64,000 nucleotides of DNA from Saccharibacillus sacchari DSM 19268. Its GTDB lineage: Bacteria; Bacillota; Bacilli; Paenibacillales; Paenibacillaceae. The DNA is taken from positions 1,763,999 to 1,827,998 of the forward strand of contig NZ_KK073875.1 of NCBI RefSeq assembly GCF_000585395.1, given 5' to 3'. Position numbers and translations under genes: made by a program. The notes beneath the pieces were generated by a model, which saw only the letters and a list, made by a program, of their open reading frames with translations, was not told where the DNA came from and did no database searches. Of this stretch, positions 27,800-36,259 are shown piece by piece; position 1 is the first letter of the stretch, and each line of letters opens with the position of its first letter.

Positions 27800-28798
27800 T
27801 TACGCTTTGACCAGCTGCTTGCCCAAGTTATCGCCGCTGAACAGACCCAGGAAAGCTTCAGGCGTCCGCTCGAATCCTTCGATGATGTTTTCCCGATATT
27901 TGAGCTTGCCTTCTTTCATCCAAGCCGCCATCTCCGGAATCGCTTCGCTGTATCGATCCTGATACTGTCCGACCAGGAAGCCCTTGACAAGCGCGGTTCG
28001 CGTAAGCAGCAGAGGCAGGAAACGCGGTCCCGGCTCTTTTTTCGCTACATTATATAAAGAGATCTGGCCGCACAAAGGAATACGCGCATTCGAGTTCAGC
28101 AGTTGGAACACCGCATCCGTTACTTCTCCGCCGACATTGTCGAAGTACACGTCCACGCCGTCCGGGCAAGCTGCCGCCAGGGCTTCGTCCAGCGACTCCG
28201 TTTTGTAATTCACGACGGCGTCGAAGCCCAATTCTTCGGACAAATAACGGTTCTTCTCCTCGGAGCCCGAAATGCCGACCACGCGGGCGCCTTTTATTTT
28301 GGCAATCTGGCCCACGATCATGCCGACCGCGCCGCCCGCGCCGGATACGACGACCGTCTCGCCCTCTTTCGGTTGTCCGATATCCAGCAACCCGAAATAA
28401 GCGGTTAACCCGGTCATGCCGAGCACGCCGAGCGCCGTCTGGATCGGAGCAAGGTCGGGATCGACCGGAGCCACTTGATCTCCGTTTACCGTCGCATGCG
28501 TCTGCCATCCCCAACCGCCAAGCACGATATCGCCGACTTTACGGGAAGCGTGACGGCTTTCGATCACTCGACCGATCGAACCTCCGCCCAGCGTGCCTCC
28601 GATCTCGTAAGGTTTGGAATACGACTTGGCATCGTTCATCCGGCCGCGCATGTACGGGTCTACCGACAGGTACAGCGTCTCCACCGAAATCTCGCCGTCC
28701 TGCGGCGCTTCCAGCTCTTCCGTCTTCAATTCGAAATTATCTTCCGTAGGCATACCGTCGGGACGGCTGGCCAATACAAAGCGTTTCTTCTGTGTCAT
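27800..28798 (-). CDS. NADP-dependent zinc-free medium-chain oxidoreductase (YfmJ/CurA type)
   Basis: 332 residues. The N-terminal half is a GroES-like domain without the zinc Cys/His ligands; the NADP fold has GAGGAVGMIVGQIAKIKGA and VVGISGSEEKNRYL. DPYMRGRMNDAKSY and the PLCGQISLYN region are typical of the prostaglandin/leukotriene reductase and YfmJ group, which reduce alpha,beta-unsaturated carbonyls. GACGGAGGTGAATGAATC precedes the ATG. It is a monocistronic gene closed by its own terminator, and its neighbours do not suggest a specific pathway. Confidence 0.9.
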   Translation of the reverse strand: MTQKKRFVLASRPDGMPTEDNFELKTEELEAPQDGEISVETLYLSVDPYMRGRMNDAKSYSKPYEIGGTLGGGSIGRVIESRHASRKVGDIVLGGWGWQTHATVNGDQVAPVDPDLAPIQTALGVLGMTGLTAYFGLLDIGQPKEGETVVVSGAGGAVGMIVGQIAKIKGARVVGISGSEEKNRYLSEELGFDAVVNYKTESLDEALAAACPDGVDVYFDNVGGEVTDAVFQLLNSNARIPLCGQISLYNVAKKEPGPRFLPLLLTRTALVKGFLVGQYQDRYSEAIPEMAAWMKEGKLKYRENIIEGFERTPEAFLGLFSGDNLGKQLVKA

Positions 28799-29021
28799 GA
28801 TTCATTCACCTCCGTCAAAATTCGCCCGGCGCTTCTTCTGTCGAAAGAACTCCAATCGAAGTCACGTCAAGGCCACCCTTATAGTTTACCCCTTATGAAG
28901 CCGATCGCCCATTTTGGCCGTTCATCCGCTGTTCCGTCCCCTTTTCTTCCATTCAAAGTCGATTTATTAACTTTTTCCGTCTGATATGTCATGTATCGTA
29001 ACATATTCGTGCATTTTGTGG

Positions 29022-29050
29022 CTGACAATCCTCTTCTTTTCCGCTAAAAT
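29022..29050 (+). promoter_or_regulatory. Promoter of the lactate dehydrogenase gene
   Basis: CTGACA, 17 bases and TAAAAT, each one mismatch from consensus, about 105 bp before the ldh start. The rest of the 358-bp gap 28799-29156 is AT-rich and shows no gene; I did not find a convincing Rex operator. Confidence 0.55.
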
Positions 29051-29156
29051 GAAAGCAATGAGTTCTTTTGAAATCCTTTCATGTAAACAAGTGAATACCT
29101 AATTCTTTCATTCAATCATTTTCGATATAAAATATTAATGACTAGGGAGTGCGAAT

Positions 29157-30113
29157 ATGGGGAGAAAAAACCGTAAAGTCGCCATTATCGGATCGGGTCT
29201 GGTCGGATCAAGCTGCGCCTACGCCATGATTAACCAATCCATCTGCGACGAAATCGTCATCATCAGCCGCAATCATGAACATGCACTGGCGCAAGCGCTC
29301 GATCTGTCCCACTGTGCCGACTTCACCTCGACGCGCACACGTGTACGCGCCGGAACTTATGCCGATTGCAGCGATGCGGATATCGTGGTGCTCACCGCAG
29401 GCGCTAATGTCAAAGCGGGCCAGACCCGCATGGACATCATCGCCGATGCGGCTTCGATCACCCGCGAAGTCGTCACTGCCGTCATGGCCAGCGGTTTCGA
29501 CGGCATCTTCGTGGTGGCCTCGAATCCGGTCGACGTCGTAACGCAGATTACCGCCCAAGTGTCCGGCTTGCCGCGCCACCGGGTTATCGGCACCGGGACA
29601 TCCATCGATTCCGCCCGCCTCAAAACGCTGCTCGCCGACGTTTTCCAAGTCGACCCGCGCAGCGTCCACGGCTACGCGATGGGCGAACACGGCGAATCCC
29701 AATTCGTCGCCTGGTCGCACGTCACCATCGGCGGCAAACCGATTCTGCATATCATCGAAGAACACAAGCTTCGCTTCCCGGATCTCGACCTGAACGATAT
29801 CGCGCGCAAAACCAAAGACGCGGGCTGGGAAATCTTCACCCGCAAAGGCTCCACCCAATTCGGCATCGGCAGCGCCATCGCCTATATCACCCGCTCGATC
29901 CTGAACGACGACCACCGCATCATCGCCGTCTCCGCGATCCTCGACGGCGAATACGGCCAATCCGACGTCTGCGTCGGCGTCCCCGCCATCATCGGCGACG
30001 GCGGCATCGAAGAACTGATCGAATTCAACTTGAGCGACGACGAAAAACTATCGTTCCAACGCTCCTGCGACATGATCCGCACCGGCCTGAACAGCATCGC
30101 CATGCTTTCTTGA
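29157..30113 (+). CDS. ldh: L-lactate dehydrogenase-family enzyme
   Basis: 318 residues with the NAD fold KVAIIGSGLVGSSCAYAM, the Arg of AGQTRMD, VASNPVDVVTQ, the substrate-binding Arg in PRHRVIGTGTSIDSARL and the catalytic His in GEHGESQFVAWS. The usual active-site loop in Bacillus LDH reads NQKPGETR; here it is NVKAGQTR, so the residue that normally selects pyruvate (Gln102 in classical numbering) is Val. The enzyme may therefore prefer another 2-oxo acid. The ATG follows ACTAGGGAGTGCGAAT. It reduces pyruvate or a relative with NADH and has its own promoter and terminator. Confidence 0.88.
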   Translation: MGRKNRKVAIIGSGLVGSSCAYAMINQSICDEIVIISRNHEHALAQALDLSHCADFTSTRTRVRAGTYADCSDADIVVLTAGANVKAGQTRMDIIADAASITREVVTAVMASGFDGIFVVASNPVDVVTQITAQVSGLPRHRVIGTGTSIDSARLKTLLADVFQVDPRSVHGYAMGEHGESQFVAWSHVTIGGKPILHIIEEHKLRFPDLDLNDIARKTKDAGWEIFTRKGSTQFGIGSAIAYITRSILNDDHRIIAVSAILDGEYGQSDVCVGVPAIIGDGGIEELIEFNLSDDEKLSFQRSCDMIRTGLNSIAMLS

Positions 30114-30155
30114 TCGAATGTCTGTCTGAATTGAATTTCTTTTTTCGCACAAAAA

Positions 30156-30188
30156 CAGCCCGGAAGCCACTCCTTCCGGGCCTTTCCC
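30156..30188 (+). terminator. Terminator after ldh
   Basis: GCCCGGAAG (30156-30164) pairs with CTTCCGGGC (30171-30179) and a CTTTCCCTTT tract follows. Confidence 0.8.
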
Positions 30189-30226
30189 TTTATCCATAAC
30201 AAGCTCAATACGCGAACGTGACGCTA

Positions 30227-30338
30227 GGCGGAGGGAGAAATTCAGCTCAAAACGCCTTTGAACCCGGAAAGATTCCTTTAAAATTTCAATCAACCTTTCC
30301 GGGTGAGACAGCGTCTTGAGCGAATTTCTCCCTCCGCC
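30227..30338. repeat. About 112-bp palindromic intergenic repeat, copy 2
   Basis: Ends GGCGGAGGGAGAAATTC and GAATTTCTCCCTCCGCC are exact inverted repeats; inner arms CTCAAAACGC/GCGTCTTGAG and CCCGGAAAG/CTTTCCGGG continue the fold. It is the inverted relative of 21931-22046. It occupies the gap between ldh and the convergent small gene at 30354-30710. Confidence 0.8.
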
Positions 30339-30353
30339 GCCCCGCACACCTTC

Positions 30354-30710
30354 TCACGAATTGCGCTTCCGCCGCACCATCAACCCGAACACCCCCAACA
30401 TCACCGCAAGCGAAGCCGCCATCGATACGCAGAACACGGAAAACCGCTTTCCGTCCGTCATCGACGCGGCCGGAGAACCTTCAATTCCCATGTCCAGCAT
30501 GGCTGCCGCCTGATCGCCTGTCCGGATCGAAGCATATTCCGCAGCGGCGTATTCCCCCGCTGCTCCTTCGTGCGGCAGTGCAGCCGCGGCGGTTGCGAAT
30601 GCCGTATCGCCCGGAGCCGCCGCTTCGGCGTGAGTTTGGCCGGCCCCGGCCACTCCCGAAATCGCGATGGCGGCGAGCAAAGCTGCGCCGAGCATTTTTT
30701 TTCGAAACAT
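30354..30710 (-). CDS. Small exported protein with C-terminal membrane anchor
   Basis: 118 residues from the ATG at 30710 (AAGGAGGCAACAATC before it). A signal peptide (MLGAALLAAIAISGVAGAG then QTHAEA) precedes an Ala/Gly/Glu-rich segment; residues about 90-112 are a membrane helix followed by RRKRNS, a typical stop-transfer tail. The sequence is low-complexity and I do not recognise it. It is 136 bp downstream of the ABC permease and may be the last gene of that immunity-type operon, as a small membrane accessory. Confidence 0.65.
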   Translation of the reverse strand: MFRKKMLGAALLAAIAISGVAGAGQTHAEAAAPGDTAFATAAAALPHEGAAGEYAAAEYASIRTGDQAAAMLDMGIEGSPAASMTDGKRFSVFCVSMAASLAVMLGVFGLMVRRKRNS

Positions 30711-30846
30711 GATTGTTGCCTCCTTGTTATGATGAAACCCGATATTCCTTTTCCTATATCTATCAACGTCGAAACCGGCCGATTCGTTAATAGCCGGAAG
30801 CAAGCTTCGCAAAAAATATTTCCTCCTATAGCTTTCCGCACCGTGT

Positions 30847-31587
30847 TTACACCGGTTTTCGGTTGAAATAAGTTAACCCCGCTGTCAGGAACAATACGAA
30901 GCTCCCGCCTACGGTAATCAGCAGCGTCTCGGCAGGCAGCCCGAACGCGCCGAAATCGTATTGTCCGCCCGCCTGCATCATCACCAACATCGGCTGCGCC
31001 CACGGATAGTACGGACCGTACGTCGCCGAGTTGGCGATCAATATATTCGGGATAGTGAAGACCACGTTCAACACAAGCGGCGCGGCGAAACTGCTCCACA
31101 TCGTAGACACGAATAATTGCAGCGCGGCAAGCGGCAGGCAGGCGACAAATCCGCCGAGAATCTTGATGCCGAAATCTGCCCAGGGAATCAAAGCGAGATC
31201 AAATCCTTTGAGCGCCCCTACGCCGAGCACCGCAATCAAAAACAGCAGTTGGTTCAACGCGAGCGTCCCCATGACGACCAGCAGCTTGGAAAAATATAAC
31301 GCGCTGCGCGAAACGGGAAGCGACAAGATCTGTTTCCATCCGCCCCCCGCATGCTCGTACCGACACACATACGCCGAGAAAATCCCCGTCATGATCGGCA
31401 GAAACAGCATCGCGTGCAGCACCATCATCGCCAGCATCAAACCAGCCCATGCGCCTTCTCCTTTACCGACGTTGGCAAGCAGCCCGATCACTGCGCATAA
31501 TACCGGATCAATGACGGCGAGCAGCATGATTTGAGAGCGTCCGAGCTTGATTCGTTCGCTGCGCAAAGCAGCAATCCATGTTCCCAT
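30847..31587 (-). CDS. ABC-2 permease, lantibiotic-immunity type (MutE/MutG-like)
   Basis: 246 residues with six predicted helices and an N-terminal cytoplasmic segment (LRSERIKLGRSQIM) typical of permeases of lantibiotic self-protection ABC transporters. Helical pieces include LPIMTGIFSAYVCRYEHAGG and the C-terminal LITVGGSFVLFLTAGLTYF. Its ATG immediately follows the stop of the sister permease. With that protein and the ATPase upstream it should form a heteromeric transporter that expels peptide antibiotics from the membrane. No lantibiotic gene is adjacent, so immunity to foreign peptides or to the peptides at 46-48 kb are both possible. Confidence 0.85.
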   Translation of the reverse strand: MGTWIAALRSERIKLGRSQIMLLAVIDPVLCAVIGLLANVGKGEGAWAGLMLAMMVLHAMLFLPIMTGIFSAYVCRYEHAGGGWKQILSLPVSRSALYFSKLLVVMGTLALNQLLFLIAVLGVGALKGFDLALIPWADFGIKILGGFVACLPLAALQLFVSTMWSSFAAPLVLNVVFTIPNILIANSATYGPYYPWAQPMLVMMQAGGQYDFGAFGLPAETLLITVGGSFVLFLTAGLTYFNRKPV

Positions 31588-32304
31588 TTACGCCACGTCC
31601 TTTCTGGAAAAGTGCAGGGAGCCCAAGAGATACAAGACGGCGAATACTCCGATACCGAGTCCGACGAATCTCATCGTTTGCCCGCTGTGGATCGCCAATG
31701 CCGGCCAGGACAACGGGAGCAGCTCCGGCATGGAAGCCCCGAATACCGAGGTCAACGAAGCCGCGATGCCCAGCGCGATCGGAATCGCCTGATTGCGTAC
31801 CGTCAAAGTCAGCCACAGCATCACGCCCAACATCGGCAGGGAAGCCAGCATCGGATAAAAGCCGAACGTCGCCAGTTCCATATACGGAATACGACCGGGC
31901 AGCTTCAATACAAGGCCCAAAATCAAAGTCGAAACCGTCAGAAGCACGCAAGCCGCAAGCAGTTGGATCAGGCAGCTCAGAAACTTGGACGCGAACACCT
32001 GGGAACGACGCACCGGAAGTGCCAGCGTCTGCTTCCAGGAGTTCTGCCGATTCTCGATATTCGCGATCATTGACATCAGCAGCGTCATCGCCAGATAGAT
32101 CGCGATCGGAACGAAAAGTCCGGTCGATTCGATCAGTCCGCCCCATGGATCGCTCGCGTACGCATCATGCACCAGATAATCGTAACGAAGACCGAAGTTA
32201 AGCGCCTGCATTGCGGTCAGTCCGACGGAGCCGATGAACACGACCCACCAGATTCCGGTTCGGCGCATCTTCAGCAAATCCGTTGCGAGAAGTTGCCCGA
32301 TCAT
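31588..32304 (-). CDS. ABC-2 permease, lantibiotic-immunity type (second subunit)
   Basis: 238 residues, six helices, beginning with a cytoplasmic LLATDLLKMRRTGIWWVVF segment. It resembles the sister permease in topology and in the NRQNSWKQTLALPVRRSQVF/GGGWKQILSLPVSRSALYF loop shared by both. It overlaps the ATPase gene by four bases (ATGA) and abuts the next permease gene, so the three are translated as a unit and make one transporter. Confidence 0.85.
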   Translation of the reverse strand: MIGQLLATDLLKMRRTGIWWVVFIGSVGLTAMQALNFGLRYDYLVHDAYASDPWGGLIESTGLFVPIAIYLAMTLLMSMIANIENRQNSWKQTLALPVRRSQVFASKFLSCLIQLLAACVLLTVSTLILGLVLKLPGRIPYMELATFGFYPMLASLPMLGVMLWLTLTVRNQAIPIALGIAASLTSVFGASMPELLPLSWPALAIHSGQTMRFVGLGIGVFAVLYLLGSLHFSRKDVA

Positions 32305-33278
32305 TGCGCAGCCTCCTTCCGCAGCCCGGCCGCTCTCGGCGCGCCGGCTTCATGGCGTTCGGAAGAGGCATTGGCTGCACCCGACGTCATGGTCAGGAAC
32401 AGGTCTTCCAACGATTTGCGGCGTTCTTCCACCCGGTAAATGCTGTGGCGGGCATCCACCAGCGCCGCGACAAGACGGGCGATCTGTCCGTTGTCGATGC
32501 CTTTGAACACCAGATGGCCTTGATCCAGCCGCGGGAAGCAGCCCTGCTCGCGCGCGGTGATCATCGCGGCGTCCGGATCGGACAGCGCGATATGGATTTC
32601 GCTGCCGGCTTTGCGCTGCAAATTCGGAATGCTGTCCTGGAAGACCATTTTCCCTTGATTGACGATGCCGACGCTGCTGGCCATCTGTTCGACTTCACTG
32701 AGCAGGTGGCTGGAGACGAGCACGGTAATGCCCTGCTGCTGCGGCATTTTTTTGATCAGCTCCCGAATTTCCAAAATACCTGAAGGATCGAGGCCGTTCG
32801 TCGGTTCGTCCAGAATGAGCAGTTCCGGACTGCCCAGCAGCGCCGACGCGATGCCGAGCCGCTGCTTCATGCCGAGCGAGTAGCCTTTGACGGAGCGCTT
32901 GGCGTCTTTGGTCAGGCCTACGGTCTGCAATACTTCGTCGATCCGGCTTTTCGGCACGTTCAAAATACGGCGGATCGTCTCCAGGTTCTCCACTGCGTTC
33001 AGATGGCCGTAATACGACGGGTATTCGACCAGCGAACCGACGCGGCGCAAAATCTTGATCCGCTCTCTTTTCAAATCCTGGCCGAAGATCTGCACGACGC
33101 CGCTATCCGGCTTGATCAGCCCCAGCAGCATGCGGATCGTCGTCGTCTTGCCCGCTCCGTTCGGTCCGAGGAAGCCGTAAATCTCGCCTCGCGGGATCGC
33201 CAGATTAAGCGCGTCCACGGCCGGGGTTCCTTTGTATTTTTTCGTCAAGTTCCGGGTCTCGATCATCATGTCTGTCAT
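32301..33278 (-). CDS. ABC transporter ATP-binding protein (BcrA/MutF type)
   Basis: 325 residues. Walker A GFLGPNGAGKTTTIRML, Q-loop region, signature YSLGMKQRLGIA and Walker B LLILDEPTNGLDPSGI are all intact, as is the H-loop (VLVSSHLLSE). The C-terminal 80 residues contain a region common to BcrA-type bacitracin and lantibiotic resistance ATPases. It begins at the ATG after GAGAGGTGAGGGACA and is first in the operon with two permeases and probably the small membrane protein. Confidence 0.92.
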   Translation of the reverse strand: MTDMMIETRNLTKKYKGTPAVDALNLAIPRGEIYGFLGPNGAGKTTTIRMLLGLIKPDSGVVQIFGQDLKRERIKILRRVGSLVEYPSYYGHLNAVENLETIRRILNVPKSRIDEVLQTVGLTKDAKRSVKGYSLGMKQRLGIASALLGSPELLILDEPTNGLDPSGILEIRELIKKMPQQQGITVLVSSHLLSEVEQMASSVGIVNQGKMVFQDSIPNLQRKAGSEIHIALSDPDAAMITAREQGCFPRLDQGHLVFKGIDNGQIARLVAALVDARHSIYRVEERRKSLEDLFLTMTSGAANASSERHEAGAPRAAGLRKEAAQ

Positions 33279-33378
33279 TGTCCCTCACCTCTCGTTTTCT
33301 TATCGTTGTTTCTTATGATAAAGACGCAAGGTTAAAGGGAGGATGACCTGAAGTTTAAATTTGGTTTAAAAAATCGGC

Positions 33379-33419
33379 AAAAAGCCGACATTCGTTCCAT
33401 CAGTGAATGTCGGCTTTTT
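33379..33419. terminator. Bidirectional terminator
   Basis: AGCCGACATTC (33383-33393) and GAATGTCGGCT (33405-33415) form an 11-bp perfect stem, with A residues on the left and T residues on the right. On the minus strand it closes the DUF4177 gene upstream. Confidence 0.88.
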
Positions 33420-33461
33420 ATAATCAGGCATTTTTCAAACCGGGTTTACGGCATTGCATAT

Positions 33462-33653
33462 TCAGCGCTTGATTTCGCGTTCGAAGTACAACTCCATGAA
33501 CGTCGCGGTTCCGTAACCCATAGCCGGCGGAGCGAACAGCTGCACCAGACGCCAACCTTCTTGAGCATGCGCATGAATGATTTCGTGATGATCCTGCTTC
33601 GGTTTGCCTTTAAAAGCTCCCATTTCGATTTGAACAATATCGTATTCGTACAT
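33462..33653 (-). CDS. DUF4177-family small protein
   Basis: 63 residues beginning MYEYDIVQIEMG and containing the family's EIIHAHAQEGWRLVQLFAP core. AGGAGAGATCAACG precedes the ATG. DUF4177 proteins are small beta/alpha proteins of unknown role, common in Firmicutes. It lies 55 bp after the ABC permease gene on the same strand and could be cotranscribed with the ComA-controlled transporter. Confidence 0.85.
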   Translation of the reverse strand: MYEYDIVQIEMGAFKGKPKQDHHEIIHAHAQEGWRLVQLFAPPAMGYGTATFMELYFEREIKR

Positions 33654-33708
33654 CGTTGATCTCTCCTTTTCATGATTCGTAAATTTATGGTGCTTTTAGC
33701 AACAGGTA

Positions 33709-35004
33709 TTACACGGCGTCGTTCGTTTGGCCGACTCCGACTTGAGTTTGAGGACGAAGGGATTTATTTTTTACGCCTAACATTTTCAGCATCGTGCCGA
33801 TCGACGGCTTCTGTCCGTACAGCAGCACGCCGCCGCGATAAATTTTAGCCGACAGAAGTCCTACGACGAGCGTGGAAACGGCGAGAACCAGGATCGGCAG
33901 CAAGATCTCCAGCAGTGCCAATTCGCCTGCGCCGACTCGAGCCAGCATAACCATAGGCGTCAGGAACGGAATGTAAGAAGAGACGACCGCCATCGTTCCG
34001 TTCGGATTGCCGAGCGAAAGCATCGCGATGATGAATCCGACGAACAGCAACAGCGAGATCGGCATCATCGCCTGACTCAGCTCCTCGCTGCGGCTGACGA
34101 TCGAACCGGCTGCGGCAAACAGCGTCGCGTAGAAGAAGTAACCGAGTACGAATATCGCGGCCGCCACAGCCAGCATTTGTCCGTCGAAAACCGACAAGTC
34201 GAATGAAAGTCCTGCCAGCGACAAGCTTTCTTCGGCTCCGAAGAGGTTCACCAACAGAGCGCCCGAGCCGAAAATAATCGCAAACTGCAGCATCCCGGCC
34301 AAGCCTACGCCCAATACCTTGCCTGCCAGCAGTTGGACCGGGCTGACTTTGGTAATCAGAATTTCCTGAATGCGCGATCCTTTTTCCACGGAAACCGAAG
34401 TCGCGACCGTGCCGGCGAACAGGTAGATCATGAAGAACATCACGACCATCAGCGCGTAGACCGGCATATAAGTCTCGGTCGTGGACTTGGCTCCCGCGTT
34501 CAATTCGTTGAGTTCGAAGGCCGGCTGCGCAGTCAGCGCCGCGGCCTGCTGCGTCGTCAGTCCCAGCGATTCCACGCGGTCGTTCACGTTCAGGCGTTCC
34601 ACGTAAGCAGACAGGTTCGGAGCAAAGGCCACGTCATCCTTCCGGTTGACCGAGAGAAGGATTTGCGGAGCCGCCGCAGCATCCGCGCCGCGTTCGATCA
34701 CGACGACCGCCGCCAAGTCTTCGTTTTGCAGTAACTTCTGTTGAGACGCCAATTCGCTGTTCTGTACCATTTTCCATTCGTAAATCGGCGACACGCCGGA
34801 AGTCAGCTCGCCGGCTTCGACCGGAAGAGACGAATTATTAACGACCGCGACCGTGCCTTCCGTCAGCGCCTGACCGCCGAGGAATCTGGAAGCCAAGACG
34901 ACGGCGGCAATGACCGCGACCATCAGAACAGTCATCCAAGTGAACGATTTGGAGCGAATGCGTCCTTTAAACGAATAGCCGAATACGATTCCGAATGGTT
35001 TCAT
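33709..35004 (-). CDS. ABC-2 permease (NatB-like), copy 1
   Basis: 431 residues. One N-terminal helix (FTWMTVLMVAVIAAVVLASR), an extracellular domain of about 130 residues, then five or six C-terminal helices: the NatB/YhaP layout for type 2 exporters. It is nearly the same as the permease at 53664-54962 across its length, for example TSVSVEKGSRIQEILITKVS in both. Its start overlaps the ATPase gene by four bases. The promoter upstream of the ATPase carries ComA-like boxes, which suggests export of or immunity to the cluster's peptide. Confidence 0.88.
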   Translation of the reverse strand: MKPFGIVFGYSFKGRIRSKSFTWMTVLMVAVIAAVVLASRFLGGQALTEGTVAVVNNSSLPVEAGELTSGVSPIYEWKMVQNSELASQQKLLQNEDLAAVVVIERGADAAAAPQILLSVNRKDDVAFAPNLSAYVERLNVNDRVESLGLTTQQAAALTAQPAFELNELNAGAKSTTETYMPVYALMVVMFFMIYLFAGTVATSVSVEKGSRIQEILITKVSPVQLLAGKVLGVGLAGMLQFAIIFGSGALLVNLFGAEESLSLAGLSFDLSVFDGQMLAVAAAIFVLGYFFYATLFAAAGSIVSRSEELSQAMMPISLLLFVGFIIAMLSLGNPNGTMAVVSSYIPFLTPMVMLARVGAGELALLEILLPILVLAVSTLVVGLLSAKIYRGGVLLYGQKPSIGTMLKMLGVKNKSLRPQTQVGVGQTNDAV

Positions 35005-35897
35005 ACCGCTTCTCCCACCTTTTCAATAAAGATTTCATGCAGCGAAGGTTCTTTGAGTTCAAATTTGAGCATAGGCACGCCGGATTGTCCAAGCTCCCGC
35101 ATCAATTGGTGCGCTTGCGCTTCGCCCGGCACCCGGATCGTCCATTCTTGCGCGTCGCGGCGAATATCGCCCCATCCTTTTCCTTCCAGGAAAGGAGTCA
35201 GGTCAGCTTCGCTGCGCAGAACCAGATTGTTGCGTCCGTACGAGCTTTTGATTTCGGACAATTTGCCGTTAAGCCTCATTCGGCCTTTTTTCATGATGCA
35301 GATATTCTCGCAGAACTGCTCGACCTGCATCATCTGGTGGCTGCAAAACACGACGGCTTTACCGAGCGCGATCTGATCTTTGACGACCGAAGCCAGCATA
35401 TCCGCGTTAACCGGATCAAGTCCGCTGAACGGTTCATCCAGGATGACCAGGTCCGGATCGTGGATCAGCGAAGAAATAATCTGCACCTTCTGCTGATTGC
35501 CTTTGGACAGCTGTTCGACCCGCTTATGTTCGTGTTCTTCGATGCCGAGACGTTCCAGCCACGTTTTGAGCGCTTTCTGCGCGTCGCCTTTTTTCATGCC
35601 TTCGAGACGGGCCAAATATGTAAGCTGTTCGCTCACCGTTTCTTTCGGATACAGTCCCCGCTCTTCCGGCAGGTAACCGACGCTCGGCCGATTTTCCAGA
35701 AACGGCTTGCCGTTCCAGAGCACGTCGCCCCGGTCATATTCCAGCAATCCGAGCACCGAACGGATCGTAGTTGTTTTGCCCGCGCCGTTGCCGCCGAGAA
35801 GTCCGAACGCTTCGCCGGCTTTGACCTCCAGCGTCACGTTGTCCACGACGTAATTGCCTCCGTACTGCTTGCCCAATTGATTGATTGAAAGTGTCAA
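35001..35897 (-). CDS. ABC transporter ATP-binding protein (NatA-like), copy 1
   Basis: 298 residues from a TTG at 35897, chosen because GGAAGGAGCGATTAAA precedes it and because the paralogue at 54959-55855 has the same length and start. Walker A LLGGNGAGKTTTIRSVLG, signature LSKGNQQKVQ, Walker B LVILDEPFSGLDPVN and VFCSHQMMQVEQF are intact. The C-terminal extension contains a domain seen in YhaQ/NatA-type ATPases. The promoter about 200 bp upstream resembles that of comX. Confidence 0.92.
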   Translation of the reverse strand: MTLSINQLGKQYGGNYVVDNVTLEVKAGEAFGLLGGNGAGKTTTIRSVLGLLEYDRGDVLWNGKPFLENRPSVGYLPEERGLYPKETVSEQLTYLARLEGMKKGDAQKALKTWLERLGIEEHEHKRVEQLSKGNQQKVQIISSLIHDPDLVILDEPFSGLDPVNADMLASVVKDQIALGKAVVFCSHQMMQVEQFCENICIMKKGRMRLNGKLSEIKSSYGRNNLVLRSEADLTPFLEGKGWGDIRRDAQEWTIRVPGEAQAHQLMRELGQSGVPMLKFELKEPSLHEIFIEKVGEAV

Positions 35898-36090
35898 TTT
35901 AATCGCTCCTTCCGAATAATAACTTGATCGACAACCCGTCGATTCGGGAAACATCCTTTTCATAAGCGGCGGCGGAAGATTCCCGCTCGTTTCGCCTTGA
36001 TTCGAAACTGCCGCTTGTCTGTCTTGCCATCATTGAACTGCCCGATTCGCGGTGTCTGCCTTGCTTGTAAAGTACGGCGCCTCTTGGCTT

Positions 36091-36185
36091 GATTTCACTA
36101 TACCAGCCGATATGCGCGCGGAAAACGACAACGCGTTCCGTAATTCCCGCAAATTGTCGTTCTCCGTTTTGCGGGCCGCAAAGCT
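36091..36185 (-). promoter_or_regulatory. ComA-like regulated promoter of the ABC transporter
   Basis: On the minus strand: TTTGCGGCCCGCAAA, then TTTGCGGGAATTACGG, then TTGTCGTTTTCC, then the extended -10 TGGTATAGT (TATAGT at 36102-36097) followed by GAAATCAAGCCAA. The -35 hexamer is poor, as expected for an activator-dependent promoter. Order and spacing match the comX promoter at 39572-39668. The remaining parts of the 362-bp gap hold the comA terminator and an untranslated leader of about 190 bases. Confidence 0.7.
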
Positions 36186-36221
36186 TTGATGTTCGGTACG
36201 GATCGTGCTTCAAAACAGCAC

Positions 36222-36248
36222 GAAAAACCCGTCTCGCAAAGAGACGGG
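36222..36248 (-). terminator. Terminator after comA
   Basis: On the minus strand CCCGTCTC, TTTGC loop, GAGACGGG, then TTTTTC. It lies 12 bp past the comA stop and isolates the quorum-sensing operon from the ABC transporter promoter. Confidence 0.88.
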
Positions 36249-36259
36249 CCAGCAGCTTC

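Noticed and set aside
28799-29156. Rex-type redox operator upstream of ldh
   Set aside because: I looked for TTGTGAA-N4-TTCACAA and found only scattered half-matches such as TTTTGTGG, not enough for a call.
30354-33278. The immunity-type ABC operon as part of a lantibiotic gene cluster
   Set aside because: No lanthipeptide precursor, LanB/C/M or LanT gene lies nearby; the operon is kept as a stand-alone resistance or immunity transporter.
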